Positions 17,411 to 26,110 are shown, counted from the stretch's first letter. The stretch: DNA of 64,000 bases from Pedobacter helvus (GCF_005925325.1 NZ_SRMP01000004.1:1-64000); one strand, 5' to 3'. Notes: generated from the letters alone by a model not told the origin. Numbers and translations are program-made.

Positions 17411-17568
17411 ATATACTGTAATTGCGAGGTATAATCGTGTAAAATAAATTCAGCGTGAAGATGCTTTACAGCCACCCTGACAATGCAATAGCTGCGAAGC
17501 AAATTTATTTCAGGTTTATTTATTCTGTTAATTCACTTGATTTAAGTGTTTTCTATAAACTAAAGTAG

Positions 17569-18174
17569 TTATCTAACAATAGTTCTGAAAGTTAAGTTTA
17601 CTCTAGGCTTAGTGACCAATTTAGTAGGGGGTAAGCGATGTAACCAATGACTTTGCGTGGTGTCTTTCATAATTAATAAACTACCATGCGCTAACTGCAA
17701 CGAAACCATAGTTTTATCTTCCTTGTGTTTAAAGGCAAACTTTCTCTCTGCACCGAAACTTAAAGAAGCAATTGCTCCATTTTTCTTTAGGTCTTTTTCG
17801 CCGTCGCTATGCCAAGCCATACCTTCATCGCCATTATGATAAAGATTAAGTAAACAGGAATTAAAAGTTTCTCCAGAAAGTTCTTCAGTTTTTCGTTTTA
17901 AAGCCAACAGTTCATCTGTCCAAGGTAAGGCGGTTTTAGTGATGTTGGAATAGGTGTATTCAAAAGGTTTTTCGCCATACCAAGCTACTTTTCTTTTGGT
18001 GACAATCAGTTTCCCAAATATTACCGCTTGATCATTTTCCCAGGCAATATGATTTAGCAATCGTTCGTAATAAAAATCAGCATCAGTTTTGCTAAAAACA
18101 GTGCCATAGTAGTTTACGGTTCCTTCTTTTGGGAGGAGGTTGGTTTGTGATGGATCGCTTTCAAATAAGTTCAT
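17569..18174 (-). CDS. alkB: AlkB-like Fe(II)/2-oxoglutarate dioxygenase
   Basis: A 201-residue DNA/RNA alkylation-repair dioxygenase. The iron ligands are His122 and Asp124 in MAWHSDGE and His179 in SHWLHRLP; 2-oxoglutarate-binding arginines are in PRVNLTFR (191 and 197). It oxidatively removes methyl groups from 1-methyladenine and 3-methylcytosine. N-terminal NYYGTV and AWYGEKPFEYTYS match the AlkB family of about 200 residues found in Bacteroidota. It lies downstream of the ada-like gene on the same strand, 168 bases away, so both may be induced together by alkylation. Confidence 0.92.
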   Translation of the reverse strand: MNLFESDPSQTNLLPKEGTVNYYGTVFSKTDADFYYERLLNHIAWENDQAVIFGKLIVTKRKVAWYGEKPFEYTYSNITKTALPWTDELLALKRKTEELSGETFNSCLLNLYHNGDEGMAWHSDGEKDLKKNGAIASLSFGAERKFAFKHKEDKTMVSLQLAHGSLLIMKDTTQSHWLHRLPPTKLVTKPRVNLTFRTIVR

Positions 18175-18176
18175 CT

Positions 18177-18347
18177 TAGTAGTCAGGTATTAGTGGTCAG
18201 TTATCAGGGATTTGATTAGTCCATTTGCCAAGCAATAACATCTTCGAAACATTTAATAGCCATAGGTGATATTGTTTTTTCATTTAACTAAATCTATAAA
18301 AAAAAATTATTTTAAAAGTGTCCACTGATCCCTGGTACCTGACTACT
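18177..18347. repeat. inverted CAGT-rich low-complexity repeat between alkB and the ada-like gene
   Basis: AGTAGTCAGGTA (18178-18189) and TACCTGACTACT (18336-18347) are exact reverse complements, and the adjoining TATTAGTGGTCAG and CTGACCGCTAATA modules also match with one change. The right arm overlaps the last codons of the ada-like gene. The region between is AT-rich. Confidence 0.55.
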
Positions 18348-19188
18348 GACCGCTAATAAAAGCCTGTTCCCATCCAATAATAGCAGTTTTTCGCGTATTA
18401 CCCCACATATAGCCACCAAAAGTTCCACTACTTTGTATCACCCGGTGGCAAGGAATTAAAAAGGCGATAGGGTTGCTGCCAATGGCTGTTCCAACAGCTC
18501 TGGACGCATTGGGATTTCCTATTTCATTCGCCAATTTTCCATAGGTAGAAAGTTTGCCCATTGGGATTTTTAATAAAGCTTCCCAAACTTTTAACTGGAA
18601 ATTAGTTCCTTTTAAATGCAGCTTAACATCTTTTAACTTAGACCAATCACTTTGGAAAATAGACATTGCATTTTGCTGTAAATCATCTAGTTTTTCTACA
18701 TATTTAGCGTTAGGAAATTTTGCTTTTAGTAGCTCTAGGGCTATTGCTTTATCATCGTAGAATGCCATGTAACAAACGCCTTTTTCGGTAGAAGCTGTTA
18801 ATAGCGAACCAAAATGAGTTTCCGAAAAACTGTAGTTGATTTTCAGCTCACTACCACCGTTTTTGTACTCAGCAGGAGTCATTCCTTCTATGTTTACAAA
18901 CAAATCGTGTAAACGACTAGTTCCTGAAAGCCCAGTCTCAAAAGCAACATCAAATAGGTTAGCTTGGTGGCTTTGTAAGAGGCTCTTTGCATAATTTACA
19001 CTCACATATTGGAGAAACTTTTTCGGACTTGTGCCAGCCCATTCGGTAAATAGCCGTTGGAAATGAAAAGGGCTCAAATTTACATTTTCAGCCACTTCAT
19101 CTAAATTAGGTTGGCTTTTGAAATGTGTTTTGATGTAGTCGATAGCTTTGGCGACCCTTTCGTAATTTACTTCCTCCTGTGTGTTCAT
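18343..19188 (-). CDS. ada: Ada-like AraC regulator fused to methylated-DNA-protein cysteine methyltransferase
   Basis: A 281-residue two-domain protein. Residues 8-105 are an AraC-type helix-turn-helix domain (VNLSPFHFQRLFTEWAGTSPKKF). Residues 115-281 are an O6-methylguanine-DNA methyltransferase with active-site IPCHRVIQ (Cys about 247). The N-terminal methylphosphotriester cysteine domain of E. coli Ada is absent, so induction must work differently. It accepts the alkyl group irreversibly. Its last codons, ISGQ, lie within an intergenic-type repeat. alkB follows on the same strand, forming an alkylation-repair pair. Confidence 0.92.
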   Translation of the reverse strand: MNTQEEVNYERVAKAIDYIKTHFKSQPNLDEVAENVNLSPFHFQRLFTEWAGTSPKKFLQYVSVNYAKSLLQSHQANLFDVAFETGLSGTSRLHDLFVNIEGMTPAEYKNGGSELKINYSFSETHFGSLLTASTEKGVCYMAFYDDKAIALELLKAKFPNAKYVEKLDDLQQNAMSIFQSDWSKLKDVKLHLKGTNFQLKVWEALLKIPMGKLSTYGKLANEIGNPNASRAVGTAIGSNPIAFLIPCHRVIQSSGTFGGYMWGNTRKTAIIGWEQAFISGQ

Positions 19189-19371
19189 AAGCTTTAAATT
19201 TATACAAATATGACGACAGTAGAACGGTTTTAAAATCCGAAACTTGCTTTTTTGATAAATTGTTGAACTTACGAAGTTTCAAAACAGCGAAGCTCTCAAC
19301 TTTACTTCTGGAAATAATTAAATAACCAAAGTTAAACTTCGTAAATTTGAAAATAGCTTAATTTACGATCA

Positions 19372-19923
19372 ATGAAAGAACAGTTAATCGCAGATATCAA
19401 AACTACCTTATCAAAAAACAAAGTAGATGCGTTGGCTCAAATAGCTGTGCGGCAAGCAAATGCTGTGAAAGATATTATTGATTTAACTTTTCATCCAGAG
19501 GAAAAAATCGCTTTTAGGGCAGCTTGGATTTTAGAAAATGTTTACACCAACGCTCCGTCAAATTTTGCACCTGCTGTTACTTATTTCCTAGATAAATTTT
19601 CTTCCCAAAATAATCTTTCCGCACGTAGACATTACGGCAAGATATTGGCATTGTTAACTAAAAAGAATGCACCACAAGAAATCAAAAAGGCTTTAAGCGA
19701 ATATGATACAGAAGAATTGGTAGAAACTACTTTTGCTTGGCTGATAGACGATGATGTACCTGTAGCCATCAAATCTCATTGTCTAAATATCTTAGCTAAT
19801 TTTTCGGTGAAACATCCATGGATTAAAGATGAGTTACTGCAAACAATGGATTACTTAGTAGATAAAGAAAGTATTGCTTTTTTTGCGAAGGTAAAACAGA
19901 TTAGAAAGCAATTGAAGGTTTAG
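19372..19923 (+). CDS. alpha-helical HEAT-like protein of unknown function
   Basis: A 183-residue soluble protein with regular helix pairs: DALAQIAVRQANAVKDIID, EEKIAFRAAWILENVYTN, SARRHYGKILALLTKK and PVAIKSHCLNILANFS. This spacing and the R-A-A-W-I-L pattern suggest a short alpha-solenoid (HEAT or armadillo-like), usually a protein-binding surface. No signal peptide or membrane helix. It converges with the XRE gene; their stop codons are adjacent with no spacer. I cannot name a family. Confidence 0.7.
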   Translation: MKEQLIADIKTTLSKNKVDALAQIAVRQANAVKDIIDLTFHPEEKIAFRAAWILENVYTNAPSNFAPAVTYFLDKFSSQNNLSARRHYGKILALLTKKNAPQEIKKALSEYDTEELVETTFAWLIDDDVPVAIKSHCLNILANFSVKHPWIKDELLQTMDYLVDKESIAFFAKVKQIRKQLKV

Positions 19924-20130
19924 CTAATCTTCCACATATTCTAAAATATCGCCTGGTTGGCAATCTAAGGCTTTGCATATAGCTTCTAAGGTGCTAAAAC
20001 GTATAGCTTTTGCTTTGCCTGTTTTCAAAATGGAGAGGTTGGATAAAGTTAAATCTACCCTTTGCGAAAGTTCGTTTAACGACATTTTGCGTTTGGCCAT
20101 CATCACATCTAAATTTACTACTATTGCCAT
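19924..20130 (-). CDS. XRE-family helix-turn-helix regulator, YozG-like
   Basis: A 68-residue DNA-binding protein. The helix-turn-helix covers about residues 15-55 (SLNELSQRVDLTLSNLSILK and FSTLEAICKALDCQPGDILE). The GDILEY ending is typical of small YozG-like Cro/CI regulators. It follows the DUF2975 membrane protein gene by 2 bases; such pairs recur in many bacteria, and the membrane protein is presumed to control or be controlled by the regulator. The regulon is unknown, perhaps its own operon. Confidence 0.88.
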   Translation of the reverse strand: MAIVVNLDVMMAKRKMSLNELSQRVDLTLSNLSILKTGKAKAIRFSTLEAICKALDCQPGDILEYVED

Positions 20131-20132
20131 GG

Positions 20133-20690
20133 TTATATCGTTAGTTCATTTTCTGACTGAATTTCCAGTCCTCGTTTAAAAACTTGTGCAATAATAAAGA
20201 TAATTCCCGCTAAAAATAGAAACTCGCCGCCATAGTCAAAATGGCCAGATATATTAGAAAGCGAAAGACCTTGTTTGATCAGTGCCTTAGAATAAGATTG
20301 TGCGCAAATTTGGAGTATGCTAATTATCAACGCTAAATGACTTATTTGAGCTATCCATTTACTATTATTTCTGCTGAACGGGTGTAGGAGATTGATCTTC
20401 ATAGAAATCTTAACTGCTAAATAAGCCATGTAGGTTTTTAACCCAGATACAATAACCAAGATAAGTCCAATATTGAGATAATGAAATAGGCCTAAATTGT
20501 ATAATTCTGAAAGGTTTAGCTCCAAATAAAGATTTTCGGTTTTAATCGAATTCCCTAATAAACCTATTATAAATGAAAAAAGAATGGTTCCTGTTTTAAT
20601 GCATAAACCAATAAACACGATCCAAAACAACATATTCATGAGACGTATAATTTTGCTAGCGGATGTTACTTTTTGTTTCATGATGTTCAT
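20133..20690 (-). CDS. DUF2975 membrane protein
   Basis: A 185-residue integral membrane protein with about four helices, near residues 14-42, 65-92, 108-130 and 145-172. The pattern matches DUF2975, a family that usually precedes a small XRE regulator, as here. The final ..FIIAQVFKRGLEIQSENELTI is typical, the conserved A-x-x-F-x-R-G-x-x-L segment being easily seen. It is the first gene of a two-gene operon. Molecular function is unknown; a signal-sensing role is inferred only from the pairing. Confidence 0.85.
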   Translation of the reverse strand: MNIMKQKVTSASKIIRLMNMLFWIVFIGLCIKTGTILFSFIIGLLGNSIKTENLYLELNLSELYNLGLFHYLNIGLILVIVSGLKTYMAYLAVKISMKINLLHPFSRNNSKWIAQISHLALIISILQICAQSYSKALIKQGLSLSNISGHFDYGGEFLFLAGIIFIIAQVFKRGLEIQSENELTI

Positions 20691-20839
20691 ATTTTATACA
20701 ATTATAAATAAATTTTTATTGAAAAACAATAAATTTATGTTTTTAGAAATAATTAGCAATCCTATATCTGATTAAGATCTTAATTTCAATTTTACAAGTG
20801 TTAAACATTAAAATCACACTTAAATCTTACTTTTGGAAT

Positions 20840-21418
20840 ATGAGTAACAAAGCAGAAATCATATCGGAAATCATTAAAAATAGAAGAAGTGTTTTTCCAG
20901 AAAGCTACACGAAAGAAGAAATCCCAACTAATATCATCGAACAAATTTTGGAAAGTGCTAACTATGCGCCTACACATAAATTAACGCAGCCTTGGCGGTT
21001 TACGGTGATTAGAAAAAATGCTAAAGCGAAACTAGGTGCCGAATTAGGAAATATTTACAAGAGAGTTGTTACTGCGGAGAAATTCTTACAGAAGAAATTC
21101 GATAGTTTTGGTCAGAAAACTTCACAAGCAGATGTAATCATCGCGATCAATATTCAGTTTCACGAAGATAAAGTGCCAAATTGGGAAGAAATAGCAGCAG
21201 TTAGTTGTGCTGTACAAAATATGGCTTTAACTGCCGAAGCTTTAAAAGTTGGTGCTTATTGGAGCTCGCCGCCGTTAATTGATCATTTGGGAGATTTCTT
21301 AGATTTGGGAGAAAATGAAAAATGCTATGGCTTGTTTTACATGGGCTACCACAATGCAGAACCTAGAGAGGCTAAACGTGCGCCGATGAATGAGAAAGTG
21401 AAGTGGATGGAGGGATAG
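20840..21418 (+). CDS. nitroreductase-family oxidoreductase
   Basis: A 192-residue FMN-dependent enzyme. I place the start at ATG 20840 (MSNKAEIISEI) and not at an in-frame GTG 14 codons earlier, because the N-terminal helix of the family begins there and a TActTTTG promoter-like box lies at 20828-20835. FMN-binding RRSVFPESYT and YAPTHKLTQPWRFTVI near the N-terminus and the C-terminal GLFYMGYHNAEP match small nitroreductases. It probably reduces nitro compounds, quinones or enones with NAD(P)H; the true substrate is unknown. Confidence 0.9.
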   Translation: MSNKAEIISEIIKNRRSVFPESYTKEEIPTNIIEQILESANYAPTHKLTQPWRFTVIRKNAKAKLGAELGNIYKRVVTAEKFLQKKFDSFGQKTSQADVIIAINIQFHEDKVPNWEEIAAVSCAVQNMALTAEALKVGAYWSSPPLIDHLGDFLDLGENEKCYGLFYMGYHNAEPREAKRAPMNEKVKWMEG

Positions 21419-21439
21419 ATAATAACCAATGAAACAATG

Positions 21440-21552
21440 ACCAATTTCCAGTTAGTAGTCGTCAGTTTCAGTTGGCAGTTAGTGCCTCAACAATTTAACA
21501 ATACAGCAATTTAACAATTAACCAGTTAACCAAATCAACAATTAACCAAAAT
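21440..21552. repeat. CAGT/AACAATT low-complexity intergenic repeat
   Basis: The sequence between the nitroreductase and GreA-like genes consists of degenerate units such as CAGTTAGTAGT, CAGTTTCAGTTGGCAGTTAG and CAATTTAACAATACAGCAATT. It resembles the modules at 18177-18347 and does not encode a protein. Confidence 0.5.
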
Positions 21553-21996
21553 TTGAAAGATCAACTTTATCAGTTATGCTTAGCATTTATTGAAAAACGA
21601 ATTGCTACTGCAACCGAGGCGCTTGAGCAGGCACAAGAGGCTAGTAACGACGATACTAAAAGTAGTGCAGGCGATAAGTTTGAAACTGGTCGCGAAATGG
21701 CGCAACAAGATATCAACCGTAACAAGCAGTTATTAGCCGATGCAAAGCAACAGAAATCAGTTTTGTTGGCGCTTGCAGATGTATTTGAAACTAGTAAAGT
21801 AAGAAGCGGAAGTTTGGTGATCACTAATAACGGTAATTTCTATATCAGTATCAGTGCAGGTCAATTGCAGTTAGAAGGCAAAGTTTATTTTGCTATTTCT
21901 GCTGCTTCGCCAATTGGTAAATTGTTAATTGGCAAAGCAGCAGGAGAACAGTTTGATTTCAATGGTAAAACTTACCTTGTTGAACAGATTTTCTAA
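21553..21996 (+). CDS. GreA/GreB C-terminal-like protein
   Basis: A 147-residue protein with TTG start. Residues 1-78 form a long charged helix or coiled coil (EKRIATATEALEQAQEASND, REMAQQDINRNKQLLADAKQ). Residues 82-147 form a small beta domain: SGSLVITNNGNFYISISAG and SPIGKLLIGKAAGEQFDFNG. The SPIGKLLIGK-AGE pattern resembles the C-terminal FKBP-like domain of GreA, and the helix could enter the RNA polymerase secondary channel. Some databases label such proteins 3-oxoacyl-ACP synthase, which the sequence does not support. It overlaps the opposing peptidase gene by 4 bases at the 3' end. Confidence 0.7.
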   Translation: MKDQLYQLCLAFIEKRIATATEALEQAQEASNDDTKSSAGDKFETGREMAQQDINRNKQLLADAKQQKSVLLALADVFETSKVRSGSLVITNNGNFYISISAGQLQLEGKVYFAISAASPIGKLLIGKAAGEQFDFNGKTYLVEQIF

Positions 21997-23357
21997 TATT
22001 TAATCAAAGCAGTTACATTTTCGCTTTCAATAAACTGCTTTTCAAAATTGTTCCATTTTGTGTTACTAATCCCAGATTTTAAAGCCTGCTCTTTGAAAAA
22101 TGCATAATCAGTGGGCTTACCCTTAGTACTTAAGCACTGTTTTAGAAAATTGAACATTCTTTTTTCTCCCACAATTTGTTCCAAGCCTCTTAGTATTAGC
22201 GGCCCGTAACTGTATCTGTAAGTTCCATTAACCTGATTGATTTCGGTTACTTTATTCAAAGGAGTAACTTTGAAGTTTTTTAAGTTGGCTGTCGCATTTT
22301 TAAAATAAGCGTTGCCGTAAGATTTACCAAATTTAGCCTCGCTTGCTTTAACTGAAAGATACTCAGCAGTAGACTCTAAAAAGAACCAAAATAGGGTAGA
22401 ATTTGGCTGAAGTACATTTCCAAAATAGTAATGACCAACCTCATGTGCGTAAAAAGGATAATCGGTAGAGTCTTTGAATTTCTTATTTGTTTGGTCTATC
22501 GTTTCCCCTAATTTACCACCAGCAATGGCGATAGTAGGATAAGAAGCAAAGCCCCAAATTCTTCCTTCGTTGAATTTTTCAATTGCAGTATGTTCAATAA
22601 ATACGTTTTTGGTGTCGTATGGTATGCCCAAAACCTTATGGTAATATGCTTTCATTTCAGCAATTTCTGCTTCGAAAATAGCAAGTTGAGCTTTATTCAT
22701 GTTTGTATTTAAAAACAACGCATTGGCAGTTTGTTGTACATTATAATTGCCTATAAATAACATAGGAGCTAAGGGAACGGTAGACTTAAAGTTCGCTAAT
22801 GGTCCAGCTTTCGGCAAATCGCCATTCACGAAAATTTGCTGTGCATCTTTACTTTCTACACTAATGTCATATGTAACCTGTTCCAGTTGTTGATCATTTT
22901 TTACATCGTAAATAATAGGATACCATTTAGATTGCTCGGAAGCTCTCAAAGTTGTGCCGTTAAAAGCTATTAATCCTTTAAAGTCGGTAAAATTAAATTC
23001 GCCTTTATAAATTGGGAAGGCGCCAGTATAGCTAATACTCAGTTGTTTGGGATTTTGTAATACCGCATTTTTATCCGATGGTGTGTAAACCAAGCCTTCG
23101 CCACGCATTTTCCCGTTGTAGTAGCCATCGTATTTAATAACCTCGCCAACAGCATTTTTAAGATGCTTGATGTTGAAACCTTTATTTAATAATAATTGGT
23201 AATCTTTTCCCAAATCAGGAATGTTGCTTATAATAAAATCGCAAGTGATTTGCCCAGTTTGCATGTCAACAATTGCTTTTCCACTAAGATGTGGAGTTTG
23301 GGCTTTCAAAGAAAAGGATAGGAAGATGAAGTAAAGAGGAAGGAATAGCTTAAACAT
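21993..23357 (-). CDS. secreted M1-like zinc metallopeptidase
   Basis: A 454-residue secreted protein. The start is ATG 23357 (MFKLFLPLYFIFL), where a signal peptide begins and ends near LKAQTP; the frame is open further upstream but would overlap the next gene. The active site is HEVGHYYFGN followed by an 18-residue spacer and E (LESTAEYLS), the HExxH-18-E layout of gluzincins such as M1 aminopeptidases. The first 200 residues are beta-rich. Probably a periplasmic or outer-membrane-associated aminopeptidase; substrate unknown. Confidence 0.82.
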   Translation of the reverse strand: MFKLFLPLYFIFLSFSLKAQTPHLSGKAIVDMQTGQITCDFIISNIPDLGKDYQLLLNKGFNIKHLKNAVGEVIKYDGYYNGKMRGEGLVYTPSDKNAVLQNPKQLSISYTGAFPIYKGEFNFTDFKGLIAFNGTTLRASEQSKWYPIIYDVKNDQQLEQVTYDISVESKDAQQIFVNGDLPKAGPLANFKSTVPLAPMLFIGNYNVQQTANALFLNTNMNKAQLAIFEAEIAEMKAYYHKVLGIPYDTKNVFIEHTAIEKFNEGRIWGFASYPTIAIAGGKLGETIDQTNKKFKDSTDYPFYAHEVGHYYFGNVLQPNSTLFWFFLESTAEYLSVKASEAKFGKSYGNAYFKNATANLKNFKVTPLNKVTEINQVNGTYRYSYGPLILRGLEQIVGEKRMFNFLKQCLSTKGKPTDYAFFKEQALKSGISNTKWNNFEKQFIESENVTALIKY

Positions 23358-23430
23358 GAGTTTCGATTTTTTAGTATTCACGAAACTAAAAAAAACTATA
23401 AAGAAACTGTGTAAATATTTGAATTGATAT

Positions 23431-24204
23431 TCAAAAGAAGGACTTATAAATTGCCTCTCCCCAAAACTTACCGAGGATATGTGCACCTTCTTTATTTGGA
23501 TGTAGGTAGAAAACACCAAATTTGCCGTCCTCTGGAGAGAGATATTCTTTGTAGTGTTTCTTGAAAAAAATAAATGCTTTTCTATCACCTAAGTAAACCT
23601 GATTAGGCTTGGTTTTGCCGTAAGCTCTAACTAATTTTTTAAGTTCAGGGAAGTAGGTTTTTAATCTGTCTAGCCCTTCTTGCATATACGTAGAACGGTT
23701 GTGTGTATTCGGACTATACCAAATTGGCTGCTGGTAAATAATTTTACACTTAGGAAAAGCACTTATTAAACTGTCGGATATGATTTTGATATTATTGTAG
23801 TAAGCTTCTTTTGATACTGGAGCTCCTTTAGGACCTTTTACAGCGCTGTCGTTTGTTCCTAATTTAATGGAAAAAACCAAAAGCGCATCTGTATTTTTAA
23901 ACTTCTTTGCCGCTCCTAATATTTTCGGAAATTCTGTATTGGTTTCTGGAAGGATATCTACAGTTGTACGCCCACTAACGCCCATATTATAGAATTCCAC
24001 TTTCCCTACCTTGTTTTGATTTTGCAACCAATCACAAGCTTGTGCAGGAGGAGCGTCTTTTGTGCGCTCAGATAAACCACCGCCGAAAGTGATGCTGTTT
24101 CCTATAAAAACGATATTGATGTCTTTCTTATCTTGTGCATTACCATAAAAAATAGAGCAAAAAAATAAGAGAATGAAAATGTAGATTTGTCTAAACTGCA
24201 TCAC
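23431..24204 (-). CDS. secreted SGNH/GDSL hydrolase
   Basis: A 257-residue secreted esterase-type protein. A signal peptide ends near FYGNAQDKK. Block I is VFIGNSITFGGG (Ser of GNS), block II contains YNMGVSGRTT, block III LGTNDSA, and the C-terminal FYLHPNKEGA has the catalytic Asp/His equivalent (HPN). It probably removes acetyl or acyl groups from sugars, as often found near carbohydrate deacetylases, which follow upstream on the same strand. It sits between the M1-like peptidase and two deacetylases. Confidence 0.88.
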   Translation of the reverse strand: MMQFRQIYIFILLFFCSIFYGNAQDKKDINIVFIGNSITFGGGLSERTKDAPPAQACDWLQNQNKVGKVEFYNMGVSGRTTVDILPETNTEFPKILGAAKKFKNTDALLVFSIKLGTNDSAVKGPKGAPVSKEAYYNNIKIISDSLISAFPKCKIIYQQPIWYSPNTHNRSTYMQEGLDRLKTYFPELKKLVRAYGKTKPNQVYLGDRKAFIFFKKHYKEYLSPEDGKFGVFYLHPNKEGAHILGKFWGEAIYKSFF

Positions 24205-24247
24205 CGAATATACGAAATTGATTGAAAAAGCGATTGGGCTCTGAAAG

Positions 24248-25102
24248 CTATTTAAAGCTCTTTTTAATACTATGCAATAGGTTTCTAGCAGTATAATTTC
24301 CCGGATCTATAATTCTCCTGATGGTATAAAGAGGATAGTTTTCATCTCTCTTGGTAGATAAAATGAAAGCAGCTTTGAAACCATGCTCTTTTAACTTTGG
24401 CAAAAAGCTCGATTTGTACACGCCGTAAGGGTAGGCAAAATATTCCACTTTTTTACCCGTGATCTTTTCTAGCTTTTGCGTTGGTTCATCAATCTGCGTT
24501 TTCCAATCTTCGTCAGTAAACTTCGCGAAGTTTTTATGGTCGTATGTATGGCTAGCAATTACATTTCCATTATCAGAAAGTTCTTTAATTTGTTGTGCAT
24601 TCATGTAAGCAATGCGACCTTTTTTACCAATAGATACTGTCATGATGAAATAAACACCTTTAAAACCGTATTGCTTTAAAGTTGGATAAGCCACTGTAAA
24701 CTGGTCTAAATCGGTATCATCAAAAGTAAACATGATTGGCTTTTCTGGCAATGATTTTCCGTACACTAAATAATCGTACAGCTGATCTGGCAAGATAGAA
24801 TTGTAACCGCTATCTGCCAACATTTTTACGTGCTCTTTAAATTTAGTAGGTGATATGATATCGTCTTTCGCTCGTTTGCCATCGCTAGGCAACCATTCTC
24901 TAATTTGGTGGTAGCATAGAACGGGTACTTCTTTCCTCGCTAAAATTGTCGCCGCATCTGCAGGTTTAACAGTTTCTGTTTTAGCTATTGGCACAGCAAT
25001 GGTGTCAATGTTTTTGGCAATAGTGTTTGTATCTCCAGAGGTAGACTGACAAGCTGAAAATACAAAGGGGCATAAAAATGCCCCAAGTAGAATGTTTTTC
25101 AT
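24248..25102 (-). CDS. polysaccharide deacetylase lipoprotein, copy 2
   Basis: A 284-residue carbohydrate esterase family 4 (NodB-like) lipoprotein with lipobox FVFSACQ. The NodB motif 1 is MFTFDDTDLDQF and motif 2 is SHTYDHKNF, with metal-binding Asp and two His; a later YFAYPYGVY is motif 3-like. It is a close paralogue of the upstream neighbour 14 bases away and shares long identical stretches. It should remove N- or O-acetyl groups from a cell-surface or exogenous polysaccharide; the periplasm-facing anchor is inferred from the lipobox. Confidence 0.9.
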   Translation of the reverse strand: MKNILLGAFLCPFVFSACQSTSGDTNTIAKNIDTIAVPIAKTETVKPADAATILARKEVPVLCYHQIREWLPSDGKRAKDDIISPTKFKEHVKMLADSGYNSILPDQLYDYLVYGKSLPEKPIMFTFDDTDLDQFTVAYPTLKQYGFKGVYFIMTVSIGKKGRIAYMNAQQIKELSDNGNVIASHTYDHKNFAKFTDEDWKTQIDEPTQKLEKITGKKVEYFAYPYGVYKSSFLPKLKEHGFKAAFILSTKRDENYPLYTIRRIIDPGNYTARNLLHSIKKSFK

Positions 25103-25116
25103 CTATTAAAGTGTTC

Positions 25117-26004
25117 TTAGAAACTTTTTACGATATTGTTGTGCAACGTTTTTGGGCCCCAGTGTCCGCTAGCAATAATTCTTCTCACGCACATTAACGG
25201 GTCGTTTTCATCGCGTTTATCGGCTAAAGCAAATGCCATTTTAAAACCTCTTTTTTTCAACTCAGGAAATCCTTCTTTATTCCATAAACCAAATGGATAA
25301 GCAAAGTATTCCATCTTTTTACCCGTAATTTCTTCCAATTTTTTAGTAGGCTTATCTAACTGCTCTTCCCAATCTTTACCAGTATATTTTTTAAAGTTTT
25401 TATGATCGTAAGTGTGGCTGCCTATGGTATTACCTTCGTCAGAAAGTTGCTTAATTTGATCGGCACTCATGTAGTTTACAAACTTACCTTTCTTACCGAT
25501 AGAAACTGTCATCACAAAATAAGCAGCTTTGTAACCGTATTTTTTTAAGGTTGGATTAACCACAGTGAATTGGTCTAAAACCGTGTCATCAAAAGTTAAC
25601 ATGATTGGTTTTTTAGGTAGAGGTTTGCCTTCGTTCAAATAAGCATATAGCTGATCAGGTAAAATGGTGTGGTAACCACTATCTGATAACATCTTCATTT
25701 GATCTTTGAAATTTTGTATTTCTACCGTGTAATCTTTGCCCATTGCACCATCTGTAGATCTCCAGTTACGTACTTGGTGATAACATAAAATAGGAACCTG
25801 AGGTCTTGCCAAAATCGTCTTAGCATCAGCTACCTTAATATTTTTCGTATCAATTGGAGTAGACTGATTATCATTATTAGCTATTTCAGTAGTATTTGAA
25901 ACACTATCCTTTGCATCTGCAGATTGTGTGGTTTGAGATTTTGATTGGCAACCTACACCATAAACAAGTGCCATTGCAATTAGAGGTAAGAAAAATTTCT
26001 TCAT
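25117..26004 (-). CDS. polysaccharide deacetylase lipoprotein, copy 1
   Basis: A 295-residue NodB-family deacetylase, lipobox GVGCQSK (Cys19). Residues 25-60 are a Ser/Thr/Asn/Asp linker. Catalytic and metal motifs are MLTFDDTVLDQF, SHTYDHKNF and YFAYPFGLW. It is the first of two tandem paralogues with the same order of motifs, implying a local duplication followed by divergence, mainly in the linker and C-terminus. Both probably act on the same class of substrate. A GC-rich inverted repeat lies upstream of the start. Confidence 0.9.
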   Translation of the reverse strand: MKKFFLPLIAMALVYGVGCQSKSQTTQSADAKDSVSNTTEIANNDNQSTPIDTKNIKVADAKTILARPQVPILCYHQVRNWRSTDGAMGKDYTVEIQNFKDQMKMLSDSGYHTILPDQLYAYLNEGKPLPKKPIMLTFDDTVLDQFTVVNPTLKKYGYKAAYFVMTVSIGKKGKFVNYMSADQIKQLSDEGNTIGSHTYDHKNFKKYTGKDWEEQLDKPTKKLEEITGKKMEYFAYPFGLWNKEGFPELKKRGFKMAFALADKRDENDPLMCVRRIIASGHWGPKTLHNNIVKSF

Positions 26005-26110
26005 AAAGTACTTTATATGTTAGCAAAACTAAACAATAAGCTGTGATTTGAAACAGGTGTTGAAAAAATAAAAGTGAAATTTTTGAATGCGTAGGTAAAT
26101 AAGATAAAAT

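Noticed and set aside
20691..20797. Imperfect hairpin with ATAAATTTTTATTG arms
   Set aside because: Arms need bulges and are almost pure A/T, so this is compatible with chance in an AT-rich divergent promoter region.
20798..20839. GTG start 14 codons upstream for the nitroreductase
   Set aside because: The added residues do not resemble the family and a promoter-like box lies between it and the ATG at 20840.
23358..23588. Longer N-terminus of the M1-like peptidase
   Set aside because: It would overlap the SGNH gene and precede a good signal peptide that begins at 23357.
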